The notes below the pieces were generated by a model. That model was not told where the DNA came from and searched no databases. It saw only the letters and a program-made list of their open reading frames with translations. Positions 1 through 10,196 of a DNA stretch of 64,000 nucleotides are shown here, piece by piece. The DNA comes from Alisma plantago-aquatica (taxonomy: Eukaryota; Streptophyta; Magnoliopsida; Alismatales; Alismataceae): positions 300,901,558 through 300,965,557 of the forward strand of contig OY856409.1 of assembly GCA_963693085.1 (NCBI GenBank), in the 5' to 3' direction. The position numbers and the translations under genes are program-made. Position 1 is the first letter of the stretch. Each line of letters opens with the position of its first letter.

Positions 1-440
1 AGACCTAAAATCATTGTACTCATCACATGTCGTTGGGTATGCTTTGACATCATTAAACACAATCCTTAAACATGGGTTGTTATAATAGTGATGATTGGGT
101 GACTTTGAAACTTGGGGATAGACTGTGAGTGATACGTATGGGAATTTTCCCTCCTACTGGAGTATTATATCCTGGCTACTTGATAAGCGAGACTAACAAA
201 CACATGCACATGCACATGTGAACCAATATAGGATTTTGAGGTTAGATTATCTCAGACAGTCTGCTCTTAGTTCAAGAAACATGAGATGAGCATTGATAGG
301 ATGTGAGTCCATGCCTTGAGTTCACTCTGGATATCATAGATAAAGGAATTATACAATCACTGCAACACCTTACACAGATTGTAGGTTGAAGTTGTTCTCC
401 AACTTTCCATTCACTTGGGTAGCAGTGATGTGTGACGAAG
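1..440 (+). repeat. Copia LTR, first part (split by the 441-8890 insertion)
   Basis: This stretch matches, with many substitutions, the middle of the copia LTRs at 31,978-34,206 and 42,440-44,675 (compare 42,915-43,350). By alignment with those copies its start should lie roughly 480 bp before the window. The match stops at 440, where a younger LTR element begins, and resumes at 8,891. It has no coding function; an LTR carries promoter and polyadenylation signals of the retrotransposon. Confidence 0.8.
436..440. repeat. Target-site duplication CGAAG, left copy
   Basis: CGAAG directly precedes the TGATAC end of the LTR at 441 and is found again at 8,891-8,895 directly after the ...TCATCA end at 8,890. 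A 5-bp duplication is what LTR-retrotransposon integrase makes. It shows that 441-8,890 entered as one unit. Confidence 0.92.
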
Positions 441-2011
441 TGATACTCGTCGTTTTGCAATATCAATCACTAAGATGGTTAATCCTAGAGTTTAAACCTT
501 TTTTACTTCCGGTTTTAAGGGTAGTATAGAAGGGTCGATCCCACAGGACAACTAATTAGAGATTGTTCTTAGAACCCAAAGATTTGAAGAACTTTTATTA
601 ATTGTTTTTGGTATTTTTCTTTTTAGAGCAGAAAGTAAATTCCAGTTGGGGGTTTGAATGATTACACTAATGCAAGAAGGAAAGCACTTAACGAGAATTA
701 ACATGCACAAGGGAAAAATAAAAAGATTGTTAACACAAGCAAACTAAATGAATGAAAGACTAAGAATTAAAGGAAACGAAGATGCGGTATTTAAAACAAG
801 AGATGGAAATCGAGGCTCGTAGGGGTTTTCAGCACCTTAGCCTGGGTGATAACAACTAAATCTTAAACGACAATTCGATGAAGGCTTGCGAATTAAAAAC
901 TCACAAAAGAGAAACTCCACAAGAGCCCATTGGTCCTGGTGCTCATGCTTCCTAGTTTATCAACCTAAAAGACGAGAATCCACGGTCATATCAAAACGTC
1001 TATGTAATCGATTTTATTGTTCTAAATCCGGATTTCCATGGTCACATCCATCCGGATTAACATGCGATTCAAAGATCGACTATTCAATTAAAATTGATTA
1101 CCATCTAGTCGTTTAAGAAGAAGTCGTTAAAACCATGGCTAAGGGGTTATTCCCCTTGCCCCGATAAGAGACTACTCACACATAGAGAAATGGGAGTCGG
1201 AGGAAGAAAGAGATGAAGCCATAGTCTAGCCCAGAGATCAGGAAATTAATCCTTATGCTAGAGACGATGAAATGGCTTAGCTCTTTGTTCCTTGCTCCAG
1301 AATTGAAGAACGGAAGGAAGATGATTAAAAACTAAAGCGGAGATAGAAGACCAGAACAAGAATGAAAGAAAAGTGCTTGAACCAAAGCCTACTTTATTGC
1401 ATAATAAGAGAACGATTACAAAATTAATAGCTGCAGAATTCCAAGATACAAGAAAATCCAAGATGATCCTTGGGAGGAGGAAGTGCCCTTCTTTTTATAG
1501 GAGAAGGAGGGGTAGGCTATCTAAAAAAAGAGGGGGAAAAAAGAGAGGGGGGCATCCTTTTGAATTTTCAGATCTAGTCAACAAACTCTTGATTGTCTTT
1601 CTTTAATGCAGATTTTCGCAGCAGCAATTTTGAGCGAATTTCTGTTGTCCAGAGAATTTAAAGTGCGCCCGAAAATATGATTTTCCTGTAGGCCTTTGAA
1701 TTCCCTTTCCAAATCATATTTGAACATTAAATTCCGCCTTAGTATGTGAGAGTTATGCTAATTTTGGTGCAAGGTATGCATTTAAGTCAGCATTGCGGGA
1801 AACTGAATTGCCTCCTATCTTCATCTCTTCTTTTCTCAATTTAATTACTTAGATAATTCCTGAAAATTAGGAAAAATATCATAAGAATTTAGGAAAAGTA
1901 TATCAAGAAGATGAAAGTGCTATTTATTTTTGAATTAGCTAAAATTAACAAAAAAGTCCTAATTACTTACTCTAAATGAAGTAAAAATAAGAGATGAATA
2001 TGCATTCATCA
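441..2011 (-). repeat. 3' LTR of the 441-8890 element
   Basis: Read on the minus strand this LTR starts TGATGAATGC and ends GAGTATCA, with short terminal inverted repeats TGAT/ATCA. It is the same length (1,571 bp) as the copy at 7,320-8,890. In element orientation a TATAAAAA box lies at 1,499-1,492 and an AATAAA at 1,398-1,393, giving an inferred R region of roughly 90 bp and a long U5 of roughly 940 bp. Confidence 0.93.
1393..1398 (-). terminator. Probable polyadenylation signal AATAAA in the 3' LTR
   Basis: AATAAA on the minus strand, about 95 nt after the TATA box, is in the place expected for the retrotransposon poly(A) signal. The matching site in the 5' LTR is 8,272-8,277. The R/U5 border would then fall near 1,381, which is also where the internal tandem copies stop matching the LTR. 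Confidence 0.5.
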
Positions 2012-2046
2012 AAATACCCCAAACTTAAACTTTGCTCGTCCCGAGC
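2012..2046 (-). other. Polypurine-tract region next to the 3' LTR
   Basis: Just before the 3' LTR, the minus strand reads a purine-rich tract AGTTTGGGGTATTT preceded by GGGACGAGCAAAGTTTA. The position and G-run fit the primer for plus-strand DNA synthesis. A diverged second copy of the same tract lies at 3,049-3,080. Confidence 0.65.
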
Positions 2047-2966
2047 AACATTAAAATCAAGAAATACTTTCAAGACATACTCTCAACCTATCATCCTCAC
2101 TCTCCTAACAATCACTGGATTCCTTCCACCAAAATATGGCCAAGCGATCCTGACTTCCTGAATTCACAAAAAGTGACTTTTATATTTCCTACTTCACAAA
2201 CTTGCATTTATTCAAGACCTGCAATAAAACAGATTTTTATTTCACCTTTGCATTTGGTACTCCAATTTTTTTAAAAGTTTTACACAAGAATAGGGCTGAT
2301 TTGGATAGTTGGGGTTTTTGTAGTTTTCCCCTGGGTAGAAAATTGGAGTGAAGGAGGTATGGAAGAAGGACAGTCTCTCCTCTATTCGACTCGAGACCTT
2401 TTTATTTAGTGGACATGCAGTTACATTGACTGCATTTTTTTCTTTGATTTTTGGTGATACACCCAATTGCATGGGTATGGAAGAAGCGAAAGAGGGGGAA
2501 GGGGTGCCACCCCAAACTTAGCCTTTTTGGCATTATTGGCTTTTTTTTTCTTTTTGATGAATGGAAAGATTTGGAAGTGGTAGAAGAAGAGTAGAAGAGG
2601 CTGTTCTTGTGCAACTTTTTTTTCATCTTTTTTTTAGGAGTACCATGCATTGGTTCAACTATTACCGAATCATGCGAAAAATCAAGAAAAATTATACAAG
2701 TTGTACATGATAAGAAATCATCACTCTTGAATCCTATCAGTCCTCTATGGCTTGCCATCTTTTCCAAAGAGTGATTATTATTTGAGGTCCTAAGTGACAG
2801 GAGGATTTCTAGTCATGAAAGTTTCAAAATTTTAGTTGCAAGGAAGTTACATCATTAAGGGGAGTATTTTGACCAATGATCATATCAAGGCCGACTAGAT
2901 AAAGGCCATTTTGTAACAAAAGAAATAAAAATATGGCCGACTAGATAATGGCCATGAACAAAACAA
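2047..2966. other. Non-coding 3' region of the element
   Basis: About 0.9 kb between the ORF and the polypurine tract. I see only short out-of-frame ORFs, A/T runs and purine-rich stretches here, and no domain of a retrotransposon protein on either strand. Confidence 0.6.
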
Positions 2967-4802
2967 CTATATGCAAAACCAAAAAAAAGGTAGAAATAAT
3001 GCAAGAATAAAAAGATAAGGGGTGGAATAGAAACATACCACCCACCTCCACCCCGGACTCAAATTTTTGCTCGTCCCAAGAAAAATCGAAACCTGAGATG
3101 GAGGGAAGAGAAGAGCAAGGATTTCTAGGTGGCCCTGGTAGCTCAAAAAAATCCAGCTGAAGGGGATGTGTATGAGGGCTGGGACCTTTATCTGAGGAGC
3201 TTCATAGTGTACCCTATGATAGGATAATTGTAGAAGCTCAGTGGGGTGCTCATATTTGCTTTCACCTCGCATTCCCTCCAATAGGATCCACAGATCTTCC
3301 ATCAATAGCAAAGGAAGTGTTGAAGATGGATGTGGATTGGGGGAGGTTGGTGGGTACCCAACTAGTAACACATGCAGTGCCAGATGTGCAAAGTTAGGCG
3401 GAGGATCAGGCTCTGGTTTCCCTCGGTCATATTGACCTGCATATAAGAGAATTGGTGGTGATATGAAAGGGACAACTAAATTTAAATCAGCATGATAAGT
3501 AATTTTGCTCTGCTCAAAATTCATGTAACCAACCTTGTGATAGATGGGATTCATGGTTGATATAGCATGTAACTCTAGTTCCTCTATGCAAGGAGTTCCC
3601 AAGGGTTCATGAGGGATAAAATTGGGAACATATTCCTTGTAGTCAGTGGAAGGGGGTATGTAGACTTCTCCTAAGGGTTGTGTCTCTTCTTCTAAATCAA
3701 TTGTGCATGGAATGGGAATTGGTTGCAACAGAACATGTGGAATCATTTTGTCAAAGGGGGTTGGATGCTTATTATCCAAAATAGACTCAAAATAAGGGTA
3801 TTGGTCTTTGATGTCTATAGAAGACTCACAAATGGAAGCCAGCGGATTTGGTGTGGAAGACTCACAAATGGCATAATTGTCGTCATAATCATCAAAAATG
3901 ATCAATCTAGGTTGTTCCATCTCTATTGGGGAGTTCTCCATCTCTTCTTCATAAAAGATCTCATCAACATGGATGTCTATGGAATCAATTGGATCCTTTA
4001 CTATACTGAAGGGGAGATCTAATTCCTTTATAGGACAAGTGCCCAACTCAATCGGCTCAGAAGGGATCACCTCACAATATAACGGTGTAATGTAAGGTTC
4101 TTGTAGTGGTAGAATCACCTCATCAGGTTCAACCAGATGCGGAAAAAGAGGTGGTTGAGTGAGGTCATAGTGTTTTTGATGATGAAGTCTTTCAAAAGAA
4201 TCCATCAGTGCATGTTGGGTAGGTGATGGTACATTGGTCACAATAGGCTCAACCAAGATGGGATGATTATTGCAAACATCTAAATATGGGCCTACAACCG
4301 AGAAGGGTGGAGTCTTAGGTTTTTGGGATGTTCTTTGAGCCCACCAGTCATTAACCTTTTTGTTAAAAGATTCTTGATTCATGAATTTATCAACATAGGC
4401 CTCCATCCAATCATTTTCTGACTTATATGGATAGTCAGGGCCCCATACAGCTGCAGCCCTAGCTAAACAAAGTTCTTCATTTACAGCATCCTGAATTTCT
4501 TTAAAACACCTATCCATCTCCTGATCAAGGTTGTGTGGAATCTCAACTATATTACATTGGACTTCTTCTAAGGGTGGTGGTTCATTATAGAGAAAGGGTT
4601 CCAATGAAGTAGATTGGCCATTAGAATCAACTAGATTAACATCCACAATGGAAGTGATTGGTGGAGCTTTAGGTACTCGAGTTGGTTCTACTTGATTGAA
4701 GATGATATAATCATCATCATCATCTATTAAAATCATCCTTAGCCTCTCTTGTTCCAGATTAAAAAATTGCACCGTGGAATTGACGTTCAGCGAGCGTCGC
4801 AT
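2967..4802 (-). CDS. Unknown acidic, proline-rich protein of the non-autonomous element
   Basis: An open frame of about 611 codons fills the space where gag-pol would be. I do not recognise it. It has an aspartate run near the start (ILIDDDDDY), a tryptophan-containing stretch around residues 110-160 (DYPYKSENDWMEAYVDKF), then a long region rich in Pro, Glu, Ile and Leu with repeated short words (AICESS, ASICESS; PIPIP). No CCHC knuckle, protease DTG/DSG, RT YxDD or integrase motif is visible. The last ~40 residues turn hydrophobic and overlap a PPT-like tract, so the biological end may be earlier. The first ATG (4,802) lies in the leader, so the first ~15 codons recur in the tandem leader copies; an ATG near 4,736 is an alternative start. 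It may be a decayed or captured sequence, but lack of stops over 1.8 kb in AT-rich DNA suggests recent constraint. Confidence 0.55.
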   Translation of the reverse strand: MRRSLNVNSTVQFFNLEQERLRMILIDDDDDYIIFNQVEPTRVPKAPPITSIVDVNLVDSNGQSTSLEPFLYNEPPPLEEVQCNIVEIPHNLDQEMDRCFKEIQDAVNEELCLARAAAVWGPDYPYKSENDWMEAYVDKFMNQESFNKKVNDWWAQRTSQKPKTPPFSVVGPYLDVCNNHPILVEPIVTNVPSPTQHALMDSFERLHHQKHYDLTQPPLFPHLVEPDEVILPLQEPYITPLYCEVIPSEPIELGTCPIKELDLPFSIVKDPIDSIDIHVDEIFYEEEMENSPIEMEQPRLIIFDDYDDNYAICESSTPNPLASICESSIDIKDQYPYFESILDNKHPTPFDKMIPHVLLQPIPIPCTIDLEEETQPLGEVYIPPSTDYKEYVPNFIPHEPLGTPCIEELELHAISTMNPIYHKVGYMNFEQSKITYHADLNLVVPFISPPILLYAGQYDRGKPEPDPPPNFAHLALHVLLVGYPPTSPNPHPSSTLPLLLMEDLWILLEGMRGESKYEHPTELLQLSYHRVHYEAPQIKVPALIHIPFSWIFLSYQGHLEILALLFPPSQVSIFLGTSKNLSPGWRWVVCFYSTPYLFILALFLPFFWFCI

Positions 4803-4985
4803 GCACAAATAAAGCAGTTAATTCGTGTGCAGAAAAAACGTACTGCCGGAATGGAAACTCGGCAGAAAGAGGAGTACACTTCCAGAATGTTACTCGGAAG
4901 GCATGAAAAAAAGAAAAAAAAGTTTTTCAAAAAATTTTGGCGGTTCGAAAAAAACAATCTGTTGTCCCCGGCAACGGCGCCAAAT
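4759..4985 (-). repeat. Leader copy 1 with internal PBS
   Basis: The 5' leader next to the ORF: from the PBS (4,965-4,982) to the T6AA junction at 4,759. It contains a homopurine/pyrimidine-rich stretch and the first ATG of the ORF. Nearly identical copies end the two tandem units (5,925-6,152 and 7,091-7,319). Confidence 0.85.
4965..4982 (-). promoter_or_regulatory. tRNA-Asp primer-binding site, internal copy 1 (perfect)
   Basis: The minus strand reads TGGCGCCGTTGCCGGGGA, the complement of the plant tRNA-Asp 3' end, three bases after the LTR-type end ...ATCA. This copy is inside the element, in front of a truncated LTR, so it would not normally prime first-strand synthesis at the transcript 5' end. 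Confidence 0.85.
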
Positions 4986-6152
4986 TGATAATCGTCGTTT
5001 TGCAATATCAATCACTAAGATGGTTAATCCTAGAGTTTAAACCTTTTTTACTTCCGGTTTTAAGGGTAGTATAGAAGGGTCGATCCCACAGGACAACTAA
5101 TTAGAGATTGTTCTTAGAACCCAAAGATTTGAAGAACTTTTATTAATTGTTTTTGGTATTTTTCTTTTTAAAGCAGAAAGTAAATTCCAGTTGGGGGTTT
5201 GAATGATTACACTAATGCAAGAAGGAAAGCACTTAACGAGAATTAACATGCACAAGAGAAAAATAAAAAGATTGTTAACACAAGCAAACTAAATGAATGA
5301 AAGACTAAGAATTAAAGGAAACGAAGATGCGGTGTTTAAAACAAGAGATGGAAATCGAGGCTCGTAGGAGTTTTCAGCACCTTAGCCTGGGTGATAACAA
5401 CTAAATCTTAAACGACAATTCGATGAAGGCTTGCGAATTAAAAACTCACAAAAGAGAAACTCTACAAGAGCCCATTGGTCCTGGTGCTCATGCTTCCTAG
5501 TTTATCAACCTAAAAGACGAGAATCCACGGTCATATCAAAACGTCTATGTAATCGATTTTATTGTTCTAAATCCGGATTTCCATGGTCACATCCATCCGG
5601 ATTAACATGCGATTCAAAGATCGACTATTCAATTAAAATCGATTACCATCTAGTCGTTTAAGAAGAAGTCGTTAAAACCATGGCTAAGGGGTTATTCCCC
5701 TTGCCCCGATAAGAGACTACTCACACATAGAGAAATGGGAGTCGGAGGAAGAAAGAGATGAAGCCATAGTCTAGCCCAGAGATCAGGAAATTAATCCTTA
5801 TGCTAGAGACGATGAAATGGCTTAGCTCTTTGTTCCTTGCTCCAGAATTAAGCGCAGATGAAGCAGATCAAGACTAAAGCGGGAAGAAGAGACAAGAACG
5901 AGAATGGAAGAACGTTGCTTGAATTTAAAAAATTGCACCGTGGAATTGACGTTCAGCGAGCGTCGCATGCACAAATAAAGCAGTTAATTCGTGTGCAGAA
6001 AAAACGTACTGTCAGAATGGAAACTCGGCAGAAAGAGGAGTACACTTCCGGAATGTTACTCGGAAGGCATGAAAAAAAGAAAAAAAAGTTTTTCAAAAAA
6101 TTTTGGGGGTTCGAAAAAAAACAATCTGTTGTCCCCGGCAACGGCGCCAAAT
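4986..6152 (-). repeat. Tandem unit 1: U5-like LTR part plus leader and PBS (1,167 bp)
   Basis: Positions 4,986-5,849 match the first 864 bp of the LTR (441-1,304) with only a few differences. Positions 5,850-5,924 match LTR 1,305-1,381 only loosely. Then the sequence jumps to the leader (5,925-6,152), which ends in a second PBS. The unit repeats directly at 6,153 with the same 1,167-bp spacing. Confidence 0.92.
6132..6149 (-). promoter_or_regulatory. tRNA-Asp primer-binding site, internal copy 2 (perfect)
   Basis: Same 18-nt match to the tRNA-Asp 3' end as at 4,965-4,982, at the border between the two tandem units. Confidence 0.85.
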
Positions 6153-7319
6153 TGATACTCGTCGTTTTGCAATATCAATCACTAAGATGGTTAATCCTAA
6201 AGTTTAAACCTTTTTTACTTCCGGTTTTAAAGGTAGTATAGAAGGGTCGATCCCACAGGAAAACTAATTAGAGATTGTTCTTAGAACCCAAAGATTTGAA
6301 GAACTTTTATTAATTGTTTTTGGTATTTTTCTTTTTAAAGCAGAAAGTAAATTCCAGTTGGGGGTTTGAATGATTGCACTAATGCAAGAAGGAAAGCACT
6401 TAACGAGAATTAACATGCACAAGGGAAAAATAAAAAGATTGTTAACACAAGCAAACTAAATGAATGAAAGACTAAGAATTAAAGGAAACGAAGATGCGGT
6501 GTTTAAAACAAGAGATGGAAATCGAGGCTCGTAGGGGTTTTCAGCACCTTAGCCTGGGTGATAACAACTAAATCTTAAACGACAATTCGATGAAGGCTTG
6601 CGAATTAAAAACTCACAAAAGAGAAACTCCACAAGAGCCCATTGGTCCTGGTGCTCATGCTTCCTAGTTTATCAACCTAAAAGACGAGAATCCACGGTCA
6701 TATCAAAACGTCTATGTAATCGATTTTATTGTTCTAAATCCGGATTTCCATGGTCACATCCATCCGGATTAACATGCGATTCAAAGATCGACTATTCAAT
6801 TCAAATTGATTATCATCTAGTCGTTTAAGAAGAAGTCGTTAAAACCATGGCTAAGGGGTTATTCCCATTGCCCCGATAATAGACTACTCACACATAGAGA
6901 AATGGGAGTCGGAGGAAGAAAGAGATGAAGCCATAGTCTAGCCCAGAGATCAGGAAATTAATCCTTATGCTAGAGACGATGAAATGGCTTAGCTCTTTGT
7001 TCCTTGCTCCAGAATTAAGCGCGGATGAAGCAGATCAAGACTAAAGCGGGAAGAAGAGACAAGAACGAGAATGGAAGAACGTTGCTTGAATTTAAAAAAT
7101 TGCACCGTGGAATTGACGTTTAGCGAGCGTCGCATGCACAAATAAAGCAGTTAATTCGTGTGCAGAAAAAACGTACTGCCGGAATGGAAACTCGGCAGAA
7201 AGAGGAGTACACTTCCGGAATGTTACTCGGAAGGCATGAAAAAAATAAAAAAAAGTTTTTCAAAAAATTTTGGGGGTTCGAAAAAAAACAATATGTTGTC
7301 CCCGGCAACAGCGCCAAAT
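6153..7319 (-). repeat. Tandem unit 2: U5-like LTR part plus leader and PBS (1,167 bp)
   Basis: Second copy of the block at 4,986-6,152, differing by scattered substitutions, including the same diverged 75-bp stretch (7,017-7,090) and the same junction into the leader. It abuts the complete 5' LTR at 7,320, whose first 864 bp act as a third copy of the LTR part. Confidence 0.92.
7299..7316 (-). promoter_or_regulatory. Functional-position primer-binding site, one mismatch
   Basis: Three bases inside the 5' LTR, the minus strand reads TGGCGCTGTTGCCGGGGA. This is the site that should prime reverse transcription, yet it has one change from the tRNA-Asp complement that the two internal copies do not have. 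Confidence 0.85.
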
Positions 7320-8890
7320 TGATACTCGTCGTTTTGCAATATCAATCACTAAGATGGTTAATCCTAGAGTTTAAACCTTTTTTACTTCCGGTTTTAAGGG
7401 TAGTATAGAAGGGTCGATCCCACAGGACAACTAATTAGAGATTGTTCTTAGAACCCAAAGATTTGAAGAACTTTTATTAATTGTTTTTGGTATTTTTCTT
7501 TTTAAAGCAGAAAGTAAATTCCAGTTGGGGGTTTGAATGATTACACTAATGCAAGAAGGAAAGCACTTAATGAGAATGAACATGCACAAGGGAAAAATAA
7601 AAAGATTGTTAACACAAGCAAACTAAATGAATGAAAGACTAAGAATTAAAGGAAACGAAGATGCGGTGTTTAAAACAAGAGATGGAAATCGAGGCTCGTA
7701 GGGGTTTTCAACACCTTAGCCTGGGTGATAACAACTAAATCTTAAACGATAATTCGATGAAGGCTTGCGAATTAAAAACTCACAAAAGAGAAACTCCACA
7801 AGAGCCCATTGGTCTTGGTGCTCATGCTTCCTAGTTTATCAACCTAAAAGACGAGAATCCACGGTCATATCAAAACCTCTATGTAATCGATTTTATTGTT
7901 CTAAATCTGGATTTCCATGGTCACATCCATCCGGATTAACATGCGATTCAAAGATCGACTATTCAATTAAAATCGATTACCATCTAGTCGTTTAAGAAGA
8001 AGTCGTTAAAACCATGGCTAAGGGGTTATTCCCCTTGCCCCGATAAGAGACTACTCACACATAGAGAAATGGGAGTCGGAGGAAGAAAGAGATGAAGCCA
8101 TAGTCTAGCCCAGAGATCAGGAAATTAATCCTTATGCTAGAGACGATGAAATGGCTTAGCTCTTTGTTCCTTGCTCCAGAATTGAAGAACGGAAGGAAGA
8201 TGATTAAAAACTAAAGCGGAGATAGAAAACCAGAACAAGAATGAAAGAAAAGTGCTTGAACCAAAGCCTACTTTATTGCATAATAAGAGAACGATTACAA
8301 AATTAATAGCTGCAGAATTCCAAGATACAAGAAAATCCAAGATGATCCTTGGGAGGAGGAAGTGCCCTTCTTTTTATAGGAGAAGTAGGGGTAGGCTATC
8401 TAAAAAGAGAGGGGGAAAAAAGAGAGGGAGCCATCCTTTTGAATTTTCAGATCTAGTCAACAAACTCTTGATTGTCTTTCTTTAATGCAGATTTTCGCAG
8501 CAGCAATTTCGAGCGAATTTCTGTTGTCCAGAGAATTTAAAGTGCGCCAGAAAATATGATTTTCCTGTAGGCCTTTGAATTCCCTTTCCAAATCATATTT
8601 GAACATTAAATTCCGCCTTAGGATGTGAGAGTTATGCTAATTTTGGTACAAGGTATGCATTTAAGTCAGCATTGCGGGAAACTGAATTGCCTCCTATCTT
8701 CATCTCTTCTTTTCTCAATTTAATTACTTAGATAATTCCTGAAAATTAGGAAAAATATCATAAGAATTCAGGAAAAGTATATCAAGAAGATGAAAGTGCT
8801 ATTTATTTTTGAATTAGCTAAAATTAACAAAAAAGTCCTAATTACTTATTCTAAATGAAGTAAAAATAAGAGATGAATATGCATTCATCA
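7320..8890 (-). repeat. 5' LTR of the 441-8890 element
   Basis: 1,571 bp, near-identical to 441-2,011, TGAT...ATCA termini on the minus strand, and flanked by the TSD CGAAG at 8,891-8,895. It should hold the promoter for the element's transcript, which would run toward lower coordinates. Confidence 0.93.
8371..8378 (-). promoter_or_regulatory. Probable TATA box of the 5' LTR
   Basis: TATAAAAA on the minus strand, about 510 bp from the outer LTR end, with AATAAA ~95 nt further on at 8,277-8,272. It is conserved in the other LTR (1,492-1,499). A transcription start near 8,340-8,350 is inferred. Confidence 0.55.
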
Positions 8891-10196
8891 CGAAGCACCC
8901 CTCTGTACTTGTGATGTGATAGGATAGTTATCGACATTCACTGTCAATGTTATATGGCACCTATAGGGTCACACATAAAGGATCTCGTCTAGAAGAGGAG
9001 TTTGATCTTAAATGATGATTGGATTGATTACTAAAGTGTTTCGATACTCAATTCACACAACAGATCAGATGACTGGACCTCAACTGATCGTCTGATAGGA
9101 TGATACGGTTGTTTGATGTATTAGATGATCGTCCCAAGTGTTGAGATGAATGTTTAGTTTGTCAAGCTGATCCAAAATTGAATTCACTAATATTTTCCCA
9201 AACTGAGGTGTGAACCGATCGGTTCATTCTGATGAACCAACCAGTTCAGTTTAGCTCACCATATGACCATCTGGGTGGGAGATATGTCCATCTCGCACGT
9301 GTGATATCACTCAGTTAGTCTGGAGGAAGGTTCTAGATACTTTTCCGGCATCATTTCGATTGAACAATTCTTATGGTGCAAGAAATTAATCTTCATAATT
9401 AAAGGGAAACCAATTTCCAATTTTTTATGCAATTCAAAAACTGCAAAACCACCATCTCATTGTGTGAGACAAATGTCTTGCAGTGCCAGATGACCGTCTC
9501 ATGGTTCACATGTTGCAAAAAGACAAGATCTTTCGGCCCCTTCTACTTCCGCTCAAATCCCGAACAGACTAGGAACCCTGGACCAAACCCCGCCTATAGA
9601 TTGAGGGGTACCGGGAGCTTCCTAGAATGCACCGATAACATAGACAATTGAGAATTAGTTCCTCTAAAAATTGTTTTCCTCTCTAGTTTTGGTAACCAAT
9701 AGAGCCTAAGCATGTCCTATATGACTAGGGAGGAATAGCTATGGGAGATAACAACTGAGGATCATTATTGTGGGAGATCAAGTTGGTGACTAGTACACCA
9801 ACGGGAGGGACAACACCTTCCTACCTATTCTAGTTGAAGAACAAGAGAGTTCTAGTTGGTCCGTGTGGACTAATCTAGAGGCAGGAGTCCTTTGGCTTCT
9901 ACTAGAAGAGCAAAGTCAGCTTGTAGTCTGTGATGAGACCACATGAGTTTCTACATAAGTTGTCATGTTTGTTGTGTGTGATGAAGATTAGGAGCTGCAC
10001 AACCACTATCCAAGAGAAACTAGAAGCCAATTGCATTGAAATGAGTTGTTGTCATTGGACTTGCTCTAGGATTAGGTATAACTCATTAAACCATCCTTCC
10101 TATTTCATAGTAGGTGACACAATCTTGCTAGTATGGGAATACAAATGGATAATTTTTTATTTCCACTGCTATACTCAGTGCCCGTATTTCCCAACA
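8891..10196 (+). repeat. Copia LTR, second part
   Basis: Continues the LTR of 1-440 after the inserted element and ends CCCGTATTTCCCAACA, the same 3' end as the LTR at 31,978-34,206. It carries the family's inverted-word region (about 9,060-9,320, e.g. CCGATCGG) and a mutated TATA region near 9,594. No primer-binding site follows, so this may be a solo LTR or a 3' LTR. The DNA after it looks like a chromovirus LTR. Confidence 0.8.

Larger units (their letters stand above)
441..8890 (-). mobile_element. Non-autonomous Ty3-like LTR retrotransposon (LARD-like) with amplified 5' region
   Basis: Two 1,571-bp LTRs in the same orientation, a 5-bp TSD, a tRNA-Asp primer site on the minus strand and a PPT-like tract define an 8,450-bp element read on the minus strand. 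Between the LTRs there is no gag, protease, RT, RNase H or integrase; instead there is one long ORF of unknown kind and two extra copies of a 1,167-bp block made of the LTR's 3' part, the PBS and the leader. The tRNA-Asp site and the LTR-end sequence resemble Athila/Tat Ty3 elements. By eye the LTRs differ at about 20 positions (1-1.5%), so insertion is recent compared with everything around it except the LINE. It would need proteins from a partner element. Confidence 0.9.

Noticed and set aside
886..1116. A 76-codon ORF repeated at 886, 5,431, 6,598 and 7,765
   Set aside because: It lies in the LTR/U5 copies, antisense to the element, and is identical only because the DNA is duplicated. No protein similarity, so not a gene.
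4986..8890. Three separate solo LTRs in tandem
   Set aside because: The first two copies stop at the same internal LTR position, lack TSDs, and share the leader junction; they are parts of one element within a single CGAAG TSD.
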